From: an uncultured Eubacteriales bacterium
GTDB taxonomy: Bacteria; Bacillota; Clostridia; Christensenellales; UBA1242
Assembly (NCBI GenBank): GCA_900551855.1
Contig: URXM01000005.1
Location: forward strand, 36,479-100,478
DNA: 64,000 nucleotides
Reading direction: 5' to 3'
Positions 49,883 to 58,790 of the stretch are shown one piece after another (position 1 is the first letter of the stretch; every line of letters starts with the position of its first letter). The notes beneath the pieces were generated by a model. That model did not search any database. It was not told the DNA's origin and saw only the letters and a program-made list of their open reading frames with translations. Both the position numbers and the translations under genes were made by a program.

Positions 49883-50989
49883 TATTTTTTCACATTTGTC
49901 CTTTTAAGATATTCGTTTATAAATTCTTGAATATCGCCATTCATAACAGCCTGAACATCACTGGTTTCATAATTTGTTCTGTGGTCTTTGACCAAAGTAT
50001 AAGGGCAAAAGACATAAGAACGAATTTGACTTCCCCATTCAATTTTTTTAACATCTCCACGGATTGCTGCAAGCTTCTCCATTTCTTCAAGTTCTTGTTT
50101 TTCAACAAGTTTAGAATAAAGCATTTTCATAGCGGTTTCTCTGTTTTGAATTTGCGAACGCTCTGTCTGACAAGCCACCACAATCCCAGAAGGTATGTGA
50201 GTAATTCTTATCGCAGACTCAGTTTTGTTTACATGCTGTCCGCCAGCTCCAGAACTTCTGTAAGTGTCAATCTTCAAATCTTCTGGTCTAATCACAATGT
50301 CAGGAGCTTCTTCAATTTCTGGCATAACTTCAACTGAAGCAAAACTTGTATGTCTTCTAGAGTTTGCATCAAAAGGAGAAATTCTAACCAATCTATGGAC
50401 TCCCTTTTCTGCTTTCAAATATCCATAAGCATATTCGCCAGAAACCAAGAAAGAAATAGATTTTATTCCAGCTTCATCACCATCAAGCACATCAAGCACT
50501 TTAACTTTAAAACCATTTTTTTCTGCATACATGCTGTACATACGAAACAGCATATCAGCCCAATCTTGAGCTTCCGTCCCTCCTGCTCCCGCATGCAGAG
50601 TCATAATAGCGTTATAGTTGTCATACTTCCCAGAAAGCAAAGTTTCAAGTTTGGCATTTTCAATATCTTTTTCAAGACTGCTTAAAGTGTTGTTAAGTTC
50701 GTCAAAAATTGATTGATCATCACAATCTTCCAAAAGTTCAATGCTCGCTTGACAATTATCTATATCGTCCTGCAATTTTTTTGCTTTCTCAATTTTAAAT
50801 TCACAAAATTTTACTTCTCTACCAATTTTAGAAACTCTTCTGGCATCGTTAAAAAAGCCATCTGAAAGTTGTTCTTTTTTCAACTCTTCAAGTCTGGCTT
50901 CACAACCGGCAGGGTCAAAGACACTCCTTAATAAATTTAAATTCTTCTTTCAAATTTTCCAATTTTTCTTTTTGAACATCGACTATCAT
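49882..50989 (-). CDS. prfB: peptide chain release factor 2, with programmed +1 frameshift
   Basis: RF2 releases peptides at UGA/UAA. The gene starts at ATG 50989 (MIVDVQKEKLENL). It reads 24 codons to CTT-TGA-C at 50920-50914, preceded by the internal Shine-Dalgarno AAGGAG, then shifts +1 to continue DPAGCEARLEELKK. The main frame has the GGQ motif (SSGAGGQHVNKTES) and matches RF2 in length. The frameshift is the classic RF2 autoregulation: low RF2 lets ribosomes slip at UGA. It leads an operon with tsaD, two pnuC-like genes and a U32 peptidase. Confidence 0.96.
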
Positions 50990-51019
50990 AATAGACTCCT
51001 TAAGACTTATAACTCATAT

Positions 51020-51048
51020 ATGATAACACATTGAAATTTTAAAGTAAA
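51020..51048 (-). promoter_or_regulatory. probable promoter of the prfB operon
   Basis: Minus-strand TTTACT (51048-51043), 17-bp spacer and TATCAT (51025-51020), 31 bp before the prfB ATG. Confidence 0.55.
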
Positions 51049-51055
51049 GCAAGCA

Positions 51056-52351
51056 TCAGTCTTCTGTCTTAACAATTTCTTCTGCAACATGAACCATTTT
51101 AAATTCTTCGTCTTGTTTGATAAGAGCCTTTTCCAACCAAATCAAACTTACGCCATACATGATATACATCAAACATACAAGTCCAATTGCGATTTCCAAG
51201 AACAACACACTGCTCTCTCCAACCAAACTGTCAAACACACCTGAGAGCAACAAGAAAACAGAAGAAAGGACTCTTCCTGCTGCAAGAGAAAATTCTGAAA
51301 AGGCATTGCTTTCAAGAATATGAGAGTGAAGAGAAAGAACTCTAACAACTCCTGCTCTTCTAGAGTCTGAAATAGACATCAAAATAACATTCAAAATAGA
51401 ATAAACGGCATAGAAAATTATGATAGTAGTTTTATTTGTTGCACAGAAAATGGCAATGATTGTTGCAGTAACAGAAACAATTGTAGGAATGATAAACCAA
51501 TTTGCTCTCTTTTTTCTGTAGAATCTCAAATAGAAGAACATCGTCAACAATGAGCAAGCTGTAAAAATAGATTGGAAAGTTCCAAGAGAGGCATTAGAAT
51601 CAAAAGTTCTCATGACCAAAATAGTTATAAGCGTGGTAAAGCAGTCATAAGATGCTCCCCTAAAAAAGTTTGTAATGTACATAAGCCAAAGAGGCTTTGT
51701 TTCTTTTTTATGTTCCTTTAAATATTTTCCAAAATCTCTCAACTTAAATGAAAGTGGATAAGATTTTTTAGGTCTAATCATACAAGAGAAAACAATTAAA
51801 AGCACACAAACTGCAAGCATAATAAGTGCCGCAATAGTGAAGTCCATTTCAACCAAATAACCCAAAGAAATAGGAAAAACAATATAAGTCAACTGAAACA
51901 TAATTCTTTTTACGGCAAAAAAACGAACTTGATGTTTACTGCTTATCGTTTCTGCTGTCAAATTGTTGTATCCACTTGAAAAGAAACCAAAACCAATGCC
52001 ATAAAAAACAGCAATCAAAGGTATAAAATCAATCAAAATATTATATTTACTGAGTAAGTAAACCATAAATACAACGCCTGTCAAAAACACAGAACCAATG
52101 CAAACAAAAATACTTTTGTTGATTTTCTTTAAAGCATAGCCCGTAATAGAATAAGAAAGTCCAATAATAAGGTAGTCAATAATATAAAACAAACCAATGT
52201 TTACAATGTTTTGAGAAACAGTCGCATTTGGATTGTTTAAAATACGAGAAATAAAAAATAAGTCGATAAAAATGCAAATAACGGCCTGCAAACAATCACA
52301 CGCAATGATAGAAATAGCGCTCAAATCAAATATCTTACTTTTAGACTTCAT
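51056..52351 (-). CDS. MFS-type membrane transporter
   Basis: The 431-residue protein has about twelve membrane helices in two halves with a central charged loop (PLSFKLRDFGKYLKEHKKE, about 200-218). This is a Major Facilitator layout, with GIGFGFFSSGYNNLTAE as a conserved helix. The substrate is unknown. ATG 52351 is chosen for GAGG five bases upstream; the longer frame adds a low-complexity hydrophobic stretch. Confidence 0.75.
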   Translation of the reverse strand: MKSKSKIFDLSAISIIACDCLQAVICIFIDLFFISRILNNPNATVSQNIVNIGLFYIIDYLIIGLSYSITGYALKKINKSIFVCIGSVFLTGVVFMVYLLSKYNILIDFIPLIAVFYGIGFGFFSSGYNNLTAETISSKHQVRFFAVKRIMFQLTYIVFPISLGYLVEMDFTIAALIMLAVCVLLIVFSCMIRPKKSYPLSFKLRDFGKYLKEHKKETKPLWLMYITNFFRGASYDCFTTLITILVMRTFDSNASLGTFQSIFTACSLLTMFFYLRFYRKKRANWFIIPTIVSVTATIIAIFCATNKTTIIIFYAVYSILNVILMSISDSRRAGVVRVLSLHSHILESNAFSEFSLAAGRVLSSVFLLLSGVFDSLVGESSVLFLEIAIGLVCLMYIMYGVSLIWLEKALIKQDEEFKMVHVAEEIVKTED

Positions 52352-52515
52352 TTTTTCCTCTAGTGTTAACAAAAAAAATAATTTTATATTCTCTGACATC
52401 ATTATATCAAAATTAAAAAATAATACAAAAGAAAAGATTAAAAAAATGTAAAAATTTATCAATCTGTATTGATTTTCAACAAAATTTAAGTTATTATAAT
52501 TACAAGAGGAGGAAT

Positions 52516-52734
52516 ATGGATAAAACTTTAATCAAAAAAATAAAATTTTTAGTTAATGTCGAACTTCCAAACTTCTCTGCCCAAGAGAGATTATCATATT
52601 ATCAGTCCATATTACAGCGCTTAAACAAAATGTTAGACAACAGCACAATAGATTTGGACGATTTTGACAAATTGCTTGAGATTAAAAAAGACCTTATGGC
52701 TAAAATCTACAAAGAAACAGGAGAATTGGAGTAA
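52516..52734 (+). CDS. small helical partner of the PIN protein
   Basis: The 72-residue helical protein (SAQERLSYYQSILQRLNKML, then a DLDDFDKLLEIKK helix) has a GAGGAGG site and a TATAAT box 15 bp upstream of it. The PIN gene starts 2 bp after its stop. The arrangement resembles a toxin-antitoxin operon, but no DNA-binding fold is evident, so an antitoxin role is only a possibility. Confidence 0.7.
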   Translation: MDKTLIKKIKFLVNVELPNFSAQERLSYYQSILQRLNKMLDNSTIDLDDFDKLLEIKKDLMAKIYKETGELE

Positions 52735-52736
52735 TT

Positions 52737-53564
52737 ATGTCAAACAAGTACAACAGAAACACATCACTTATAAAGAGTAAGGAACGAGAACTTAAAAGAT
52801 ACAATTTAAGATTTTATTATACCCCTTATGTTTCTACCAAAAACAAAAAACTGATATATCTAGCCCTTGATTCTTGCATAATAATTGATATGGTAAAACT
52901 GTTAAGAGGGACCGCACCAATAAAACGATCTCCAGAATATTTCACAGTTTTAAAGAACATCTTAAACAGAAATGTTTTCTCAAAAAACGGAAGAAGAAAT
53001 AAGCAAGGAGACTTGGTATTCTGTATTACACCTACTGTGTTAAAAGAAATATCAAACGAAAAAGGTGAAATATTTGATTGCTTGAAAAAGTTTTTAAATG
53101 AAAGAGTAATGATTTTAAAAATTGACGACTCTTATAAAAAGCACTACTCAAAAACCATTTCACAGCTTACAAACAAGTATTACGAAAATTACCTTTTTGT
53201 CAATGATAAAAACGAACTCACAACTGATGCATTCATAGTTGCTGAAGCTTCATTCTTCAACCTGACACTTTTGTCAAGAGATAAACATATATGCATCAAT
53301 ATAAGAGACATTGATCCAACAAGGAAAATAGAAAAGATCAAATTTATAAATCGTAGAGTTATTCAAAGGCAAAAAAATGGTCCACAAGCAGAACCATCTA
53401 AATTGAAGTATCTTCTTAAAATGATTCCAAAATGGAAAGAAAATGAAGAACTGATGCCAGAAATGGAACACACAGAATATTTACAACCAGAAGTTCAAAA
53501 ATTAAAATACAATTTAGACAATCATCAACCTATCAACAAAACTTATGAAAACAAAGATTTGTAA
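52737..53564 (+). CDS. PIN-domain RNase-like protein
   Basis: The 275-residue protein has a PIN-type acidic set: LALDSCIIIDMV (about 40-51), TPTVLKEIS (about 99) and LTTDAFIVAEA / LLSRDKHI (about 161-182). A basic C-terminal extension with a Lys/Glu-rich tail follows. PIN domains cleave RNA, as in VapC toxins or rRNA-processing enzymes. It is larger than VapC (about 130). It is co-transcribed with the 72-residue protein. Confidence 0.78.
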   Translation: MSNKYNRNTSLIKSKERELKRYNLRFYYTPYVSTKNKKLIYLALDSCIIIDMVKLLRGTAPIKRSPEYFTVLKNILNRNVFSKNGRRNKQGDLVFCITPTVLKEISNEKGEIFDCLKKFLNERVMILKIDDSYKKHYSKTISQLTNKYYENYLFVNDKNELTTDAFIVAEASFFNLTLLSRDKHICINIRDIDPTRKIEKIKFINRRVIQRQKNGPQAEPSKLKYLLKMIPKWKENEELMPEMEHTEYLQPEVQKLKYNLDNHQPINKTYENKDL

Positions 53565-53574
53565 TTTGTAAAAC

Positions 53575-53607
53575 AAAAAAAACCACTTATTTCAAGTGGT
53601 TTTTTTA
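53575..53607. terminator. bidirectional terminator between PIN and coiled-coil genes
   Basis: AAAAACCACTT / AAGTGGTTTTT with loop ATTTC has A-run and T-run on either side and lies between convergent genes. Confidence 0.9.
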
Positions 53608-53620
53608 TTTAATCTAGAAA

Positions 53621-54859
53621 TTAGTTTTCTTGAGATTCAGTCTCAGTAGAGCCTTGTTCGCCTTCAAGTTTTGCAATTTCTTCTCTGTAAGAAGCGATAT
53701 CTTTTTTGAGCTCATCATTTCTATCTTTCAAAACGTTGTACATTTTTTCAAGAAGAGGATATCTTTCTTCATTTTTCTTCATAACTTCTTCACAGTGTTG
53801 AACAGAAAGTTTAAGTCCATCCAAAAGGTCCAAATCTTCTGCCAATTTTTGTGCTTTTTCTTGGTCAATTTCAGCATAGTTGTTTACACCATAAAGCAAA
53901 ACTTTTTGTTTAGCAACAAGTGCTTCTTTTCTTCTAAGTTTCTTCTCATCTTTTTCATGAGCAGCCCAAACTTTACGGAGTGGGATATATTCTTTTTTAC
54001 ATTGTTTAAACTCTTTTTCTGAAGCTTTCAATCTTTCTTCAGCTTGTTCCAATTTTTGTTTCAATTCGTCCAAAGATAAAACTGGTGCTGATGTGCTAGC
54101 AGTTGTTGCAGCTTGTGCTGCTTCTTGGTTTTGTTCTTCCAAAGCTTTCTTTGCTTCTGCAAGTTCTTTTACCATTGTTTCATATTTTTCTTTTTCAGCA
54201 ACCAAATTTTTTCTTTCTTCATCAAGGCTGTCATTTTCAACTGTTTCAACAGTCTCAACATTTTCAGTTGTTTCTGGTTCTGCTGTTTCTACTGCAGGTT
54301 CGCTTTGTTCTTCAGCAACAGGTTCTTCAACAGTTCCCTCAGTTTTCTCTTCTTCCTCTTCTTTGTTTTCTTCGGTTTCTTCAGTTTTTTCTTCTTCAGA
54401 ACTCTCATCGAGGTCTTCCTGCATTCTTCTAATCAATTCTTGTCTTCTAGCTTCCAAATAAGCTCTTCTTTTTGCAGTTTCATCGTCTTCAGAAACTTCA
54501 TTTTCAGCTTCAGCTTTTTCTTCCTCAGCTTTTTGTTCGTTGACATCTTCAACTTTGTTTGCATCAATCAAAACAACATCATGATTTACTGTTTCGTCTT
54601 CTTTAACAGGTTCTGCATCAAGTTTGTAATCAGAAACAAAAACATTGTCATTTTCTGCAGTTTTTTTGTCATCATCAAGATGCAATTCGTCACTTGAAGA
54701 AGTTGTAGGATTTTTTGCTTTGTTTACCAATACAGTTACTGCTTCCCACAAGAAATAAACAATAAGAGCCCCAGCAATAACAACACCAAGAATAATAACA
54801 ACATTCAAGATCAAAGAGTCAATACTGATTTGTGCTGTGTTTAAAAGAGAGTTTAACAT
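53621..54859 (-). CDS. membrane-anchored acidic coiled-coil protein
   Basis: The 412-residue protein has one N-terminal membrane helix (about 18-40), a strongly acidic E/T/V-rich low-complexity segment (about 60-210) and a long C-terminal coiled coil (about 215-400). No enzyme motif. It could tether cell-envelope or division components. ATG 54859 has AAGGAAGG upstream. The plus-strand open frames here are shadows of the acidic repeats. Confidence 0.65.
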   Translation of the reverse strand: MLNSLLNTAQISIDSLILNVVIILGVVIAGALIVYFLWEAVTVLVNKAKNPTTSSSDELHLDDDKKTAENDNVFVSDYKLDAEPVKEDETVNHDVVLIDANKVEDVNEQKAEEEKAEAENEVSEDDETAKRRAYLEARRQELIRRMQEDLDESSEEEKTEETEENKEEEEEKTEGTVEEPVAEEQSEPAVETAEPETTENVETVETVENDSLDEERKNLVAEKEKYETMVKELAEAKKALEEQNQEAAQAATTASTSAPVLSLDELKQKLEQAEERLKASEKEFKQCKKEYIPLRKVWAAHEKDEKKLRRKEALVAKQKVLLYGVNNYAEIDQEKAQKLAEDLDLLDGLKLSVQHCEEVMKKNEERYPLLEKMYNVLKDRNDELKKDIASYREEIAKLEGEQGSTETESQEN

Positions 54860-54950
54860 AATGATTACCTTCCTTTTTAATAAATTTTGACAACTCAAAA
54901 TTCACATATTAGTGATTTGAAAGTTAAGACCAACAATCAGACTTTTAATT

Positions 54951-55349
54951 TGGTGGAGACGGAGGGAATTGAACCCTCGTCCGAAAACAAAACAGAATAT
55001 TTTTCTACATGTTTAGTTTATGAATAAGTTTCATTTTTAATTGACTCATAAACAAGTTTTAAAAACTATCCCTTAAAATTTTTTACATCTACAAGGGCAA
55101 ATTGATGCAAAATTTTTGCCTAAGATGATACCCTACACTTCAATTGGCAAAATCAAAGGAGAGCAGATTGAAAAAGTTCAATCAAGTTCGTCATTTCTAA
55201 GTTAAGCAGCGCAAGGCATAGCATTCATAGAAACAACATTTTCATTTTCGTTTGCGTTTATTTCGCTTGCTCATGTTTAAGGTGTATGGGCGACCACCAC
55301 ATGCTTTATATATTTTGTTTAAATCCCCGTCGAAACCAAAATCGTCCCC
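54951..55349 (-). ncRNA. ssrA: tmRNA (ssrA)
   Basis: The minus strand begins GGGGACGATTTTGG and ends TCTCCACCA with a T-loop GTTCAATTC, giving the tRNA-like half. The tag starts at GCA 55255 and encodes ANENENVVSMNAMPCAA, then TAA (55204-55202). The RNA rescues stalled ribosomes and tags the product for proteolysis. smpB lies immediately upstream, as is usual in Bacillota. Confidence 0.96.
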
Positions 55350-55353
55350 TCAC

Positions 55354-55794
55354 TCAAACGGAATATCTTTCAATATCGCGTTTGACAGATTTCTCTTTTA
55401 AGGTTTGTCTCTTGTCGTAAAGTTTTTTACCTTTTGCGAGTCCGATTTCCACTTTAACTTTTCCAGAATTGTTGAAGTAAATTTTTGTAGGAACAATGGA
55501 AAAGCCTTTTTCTTTAACCATACGCTCAAACTTTTGAATTTCGCTTTTGTTAAGAAGCAATTTTCTAGTTCGTCTTTCGTCTGGTTTGAAAGAAGAAGTT
55601 TTTTCGTAAGGTTTGATGTAAGCATTTTTGAGAAACATTTCGCCGTTTTTGATAACAACAAAACTGTCAGTCAAACTCGCTCCGCCAGCCCTTACAGACT
55701 TAACTTCACAACCTTCAAGAACAATTCCAGCCTCAACCAAGTCTGAAACGAAGAAGTTATAAAACGCCTTTTTATTGTTTGAAATAACCTTCAT
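55354..55794 (-). CDS. smpB: SsrA-binding protein
   Basis: The 146-residue OB-fold protein starts MKVISNNKKAFYNFF and contains LEGCEVKSVRAGGASLTDSF and the C-terminal KLYDKRQTLKEKSVKRD tail that mimics mRNA in the ribosome. It delivers tmRNA to stalled ribosomes. It lies next to ssrA and downstream of rnr. A -10-like TATAAT and AGGAG precede it. Confidence 0.96.
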   Translation of the reverse strand: MKVISNNKKAFYNFFVSDLVEAGIVLEGCEVKSVRAGGASLTDSFVVIKNGEMFLKNAYIKPYEKTSSFKPDERRTRKLLLNKSEIQKFERMVKEKGFSIVPTKIYFNNSGKVKVEIGLAKGKKLYDKRQTLKEKSVKRDIERYSV

Positions 55795-55911
55795 TTCTGC
55801 TCCTATTATATCACTAAATTAAATATATTTCAATACCATTTTTGAAAAAAAGGTCATATTTTTGGTATTTTTTCAAAAAAAATTGAAAAATTTAGCTATT
55901 TTTTGCAATTT

Positions 55912-58005
55912 TCAGTTTTCTGCAATCTTAAAGTCAATGTTTCTAGATTGCAAATTTACATTAGACAAAACAACTTTAACTTTGTCACCAATAGAGTAAA
56001 CATGAGAAGAACCTTTAAGTTTCAATTGTTTCTCCAAGAAAAGGTAGCCATCATCTGGCAAATCATCAATCTTAATAAGCCCCTCAACAGTGTTGTCGAG
56101 AGCGACGAAAATTCCGAAATCTGTTACAGAAGAAATTGTTGCATCAAAGACTTGTCCAACCTTGTCTTTCATCAAATAAGCTTTCCAAAGATCATCAACA
56201 TCTCTTTCTGCATAATCAGCATTTCTTTCACATTGAGAAGATTGTTCTGCAGATTCAAAAGCAAACTCATCAAGTTCGCCTTTTCTTTCTTCATCAATCT
56301 TTCCTTTTTTGTGCAACCACTCTTTGATAATTCTATGAATTGTCAAATCAGGATAACGACGAATAGGTGAAGTAAAGTGGCAATAATCAACAAGTGCCAA
56401 ACCAAAGTGTCCCAAATTTTTGTTTGCATATTTAGCCTTTTGCATAGAACGAAGGACAACCTTGTTTACAACATCTTTTGTGTTTAAATTTTCCACATTA
56501 TCCAAGATTTCTTGGAAGAATGCAGGAGTTATATTTTGAGGTATTTGTGGATATGTCACACCAATACCTTTCAAGAAGTCGCAAACACCCTCAACTTTTT
56601 CTCTTGTTGGTGCTTCGTGAACACGATAAACAAAAGGTATTCCAAGTTTGTTGAAGTGATGAGCAACAGTTTCATTTGCAAGCACCATAAAGTCTTCGAT
56701 CAATCTGTGAGCAGAATTTCTTTCTCTACGAGTAAGTCCAACAGCCATACCCTTGTCATCAAACACGAACTGAACTTCAGGGATTTCCAAATCCAAAGCC
56801 CCTCTTTTTTGAGTATTAGCTTCCAAAATGTCGCAAAGCTCTCTCATTAAAAGGAAATCTTTTTGAAGTTTTTTAGTTTTTTGATTTAGTTCTCCACCAG
56901 TGATTGCTGTATAAACTTCATCATAAGTCAGTCTTGCAACACTCTTAATCACTGACTCGCAAATCTTGTAATCAACAACCTTCCCATTGAAATCAACCTT
57001 CATAATACAAGAAAGAGTCAATCTTTCAACGCCCTCATTCAAAGAACAAATTCCATTCGAAATTGATTTTGGAAGCATTGGCAAAACTGAAGTAGGAAAA
57101 TAAACACTTGTTCCACGCTTATACGCTTCTTCATCAAAAACATTTCCTTGTTTAACATATTCGCCAACATCGGCAATATGCACACCAAGTTCGTAATAAT
57201 TATCAAATTTTTTGATGTTTACAGCGTCATCAAGGTCTTTTGCATCAGCACCATCAATTGTAAAAATTGTTTCATTTCTAAGATCAAGACGACCTTTCTT
57301 TTGTTTTTCAGTAACAGACTTTGGAAGATTTTTCTCTGCATCTATCACTTGCCCTGGGAAGTTTTCAAACAAATTATGCTCTCTGATTATTGAAAGTTCC
57401 AAAGCCTTAACATCATCTTCAAAACCCAAAATCTCTTCTGCTATGCATTTTACTTTGCCTTTGTCAGTTCTTACAACCTTCCCCAAAATCTTCATATTCT
57501 TTTGAAGTTTAAGCCCAGTTTTAACAATTGGAAAATCAAAAGGTATTTTGTTGTTGTCTGGATCAAGAAAATAGTTTCCTCCAACAATGTTGACAGCGCC
57601 AACAATATGTTCAAGTTCTTTGTAAATTTTTACAACTTCTCCATCAATTCCATTGTCAGACTGAGCCATAATTTTTACGATGACAAATTCTCCATCAAGA
57701 GCATTCATAGTCCTGTTTGCAGGAATAAAGATGTCATTAGAAAAACCATCAACTTTGACAAATCCAAAACCTTTTGAAGTGCCAAAAAATTCCCCTTTCA
57801 CATAGCCATGAGAAGGAATTGTGATAAATTTATTTTTTCTTATTTCAAAAACATCTCCGTTTTCAACAAGAGAATAAAAAATCTTCTTCACTTGCTCAAC
57901 ATCAGTTTCAAGTGCAGAAGACAAGAATAAAAATAGTTTGTCTTGATTAGAGAAAACCAAACTATTTTTGTCTATAAGTGATAATATTTCTTTTTTTTTA
58001 CTCAT
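55912..58005 (-). CDS. rnr: ribonuclease R
   Basis: The 697-residue 3'-5' exoribonuclease has cold-shock domains, the RNB catalytic core (TIDGADAKDLDDAVNI, about 255-270, with the acidic cluster) and a C-terminal S1 domain (ATISSVTDFGIFVALDNT). It degrades structured RNA and cooperates with tmRNA. ATG 58005 overlaps the secG stop as ATGA. Confidence 0.95.
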   Translation of the reverse strand: MSKKKEILSLIDKNSLVFSNQDKLFLFLSSALETDVEQVKKIFYSLVENGDVFEIRKNKFITIPSHGYVKGEFFGTSKGFGFVKVDGFSNDIFIPANRTMNALDGEFVIVKIMAQSDNGIDGEVVKIYKELEHIVGAVNIVGGNYFLDPDNNKIPFDFPIVKTGLKLQKNMKILGKVVRTDKGKVKCIAEEILGFEDDVKALELSIIREHNLFENFPGQVIDAEKNLPKSVTEKQKKGRLDLRNETIFTIDGADAKDLDDAVNIKKFDNYYELGVHIADVGEYVKQGNVFDEEAYKRGTSVYFPTSVLPMLPKSISNGICSLNEGVERLTLSCIMKVDFNGKVVDYKICESVIKSVARLTYDEVYTAITGGELNQKTKKLQKDFLLMRELCDILEANTQKRGALDLEIPEVQFVFDDKGMAVGLTRRERNSAHRLIEDFMVLANETVAHHFNKLGIPFVYRVHEAPTREKVEGVCDFLKGIGVTYPQIPQNITPAFFQEILDNVENLNTKDVVNKVVLRSMQKAKYANKNLGHFGLALVDYCHFTSPIRRYPDLTIHRIIKEWLHKKGKIDEERKGELDEFAFESAEQSSQCERNADYAERDVDDLWKAYLMKDKVGQVFDATISSVTDFGIFVALDNTVEGLIKIDDLPDDGYLFLEKQLKLKGSSHVYSIGDKVKVVLSNVNLQSRNIDFKIAEN

Positions 58006-58310
58006 ACTGGAACCCTTGAGATTGCTAAATATATAATTACACAAACAACAGCAACGATAGAAGTGATGATTGTAATAAGTTTAAGCTTTGCATCTCTAGA
58101 TCCACCCTTGTTTTTTGAATAGTAACTTTCTTGTTGACCTGTAATAACATCAGCATTGTTAGAATCTTCGTTTTGGAACAAAGTTGTAATAATCAAAATG
58201 ATTGCACAAGCAATAACCAAACAGAACAAAACGATTCTAATAATTGGAAAAGAACTAGAAATCCAAGGTGCAACAAGTTCTGTATCAGCAAGCAACATAC
58301 TATTATTCAT
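58002..58310 (-). CDS. secG: preprotein translocase subunit SecG
   Basis: The 102-residue protein has two membrane helices (about 25-46 and 78-97) and the SecG loop TGQQESYYSKNKGGSRDAKLK. It is part of SecYEG. ATG 58310 with AAAGGAG is used; the longer frame adds an unlikely Cys-rich stretch. The order secG-rnr-smpB-ssrA is widely conserved. Confidence 0.92.
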   Translation of the reverse strand: MNNSMLLADTELVAPWISSSFPIIRIVLFCLVIACAIILIITTLFQNEDSNNADVITGQQESYYSKNKGGSRDAKLKLITIITSIVAVVCVIIYLAISRVPV

Positions 58311-58330
58311 AACAAAATCTCCTTTAAAAA

Positions 58331-58567
58331 TTAAGCAAATCGTGCAACACACACAACGGCTAAAAGTGCAAATAAGATAATTGACAAAATCAAAGTCCCC
58401 CACTTAGGCTTTTTGCCTTTGTCAAAACTGCCTTTAAAGAATGACAACAATGACAAGAGTCCCAAGACACCAAACACACAAACAATAATGACGTAAGTTG
58501 TTTGAGACCATTCGTTAGTCACCCACATTGAAAAATCATCCCATAGACTACAAAGCATAGAAAACAT
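58331..58567 (-). CDS. small two-TM membrane protein
   Basis: This 78-residue protein has two hydrophobic helices (about 24-44 and 56-76) with a lysine/glycine loop (FDKGKKPKWG). ATG 58567 has AAGGAG upstream. It lies 20 bp before secG, so it is likely co-transcribed. Its function is unknown; it resembles SecG in outline but lacks the family loop. Confidence 0.65.
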   Translation of the reverse strand: MFSMLCSLWDDFSMWVTNEWSQTTYVIIVCVFGVLGLLSLLSFFKGSFDKGKKPKWGTLILSIILFALLAVVCVARFA

Positions 58568-58727
58568 AATGCACTCCTTAACAGAGTTAATTTTAGCATA
58601 TTTAAAGCAAGAAAACAACTCTTTTTAATTTAAAAGATTAAAATTTTTACAAAAAAGAACTAATTTTTTGTTGAATTAGTGACAAATAATACAAAAGATA
58701 AACATTTTTGCATTTACTTAATTTCTT

Positions 58728-58757
58728 TTGCCAAAAAAGGCAAAATTGTAATATAAT
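58728..58757 (+). promoter_or_regulatory. promoter of pyk
   Basis: TTGCCA (58728-58733), 18-bp spacer and perfect TATAAT (58752-58757). TTGCC/GGCAA inverted repeat overlaps the -35 region and might bind a regulator. Confidence 0.6.
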
Positions 58758-58790
58758 AATTTCAGAAAAAAAACAAAAAAGAGGTGTAAG

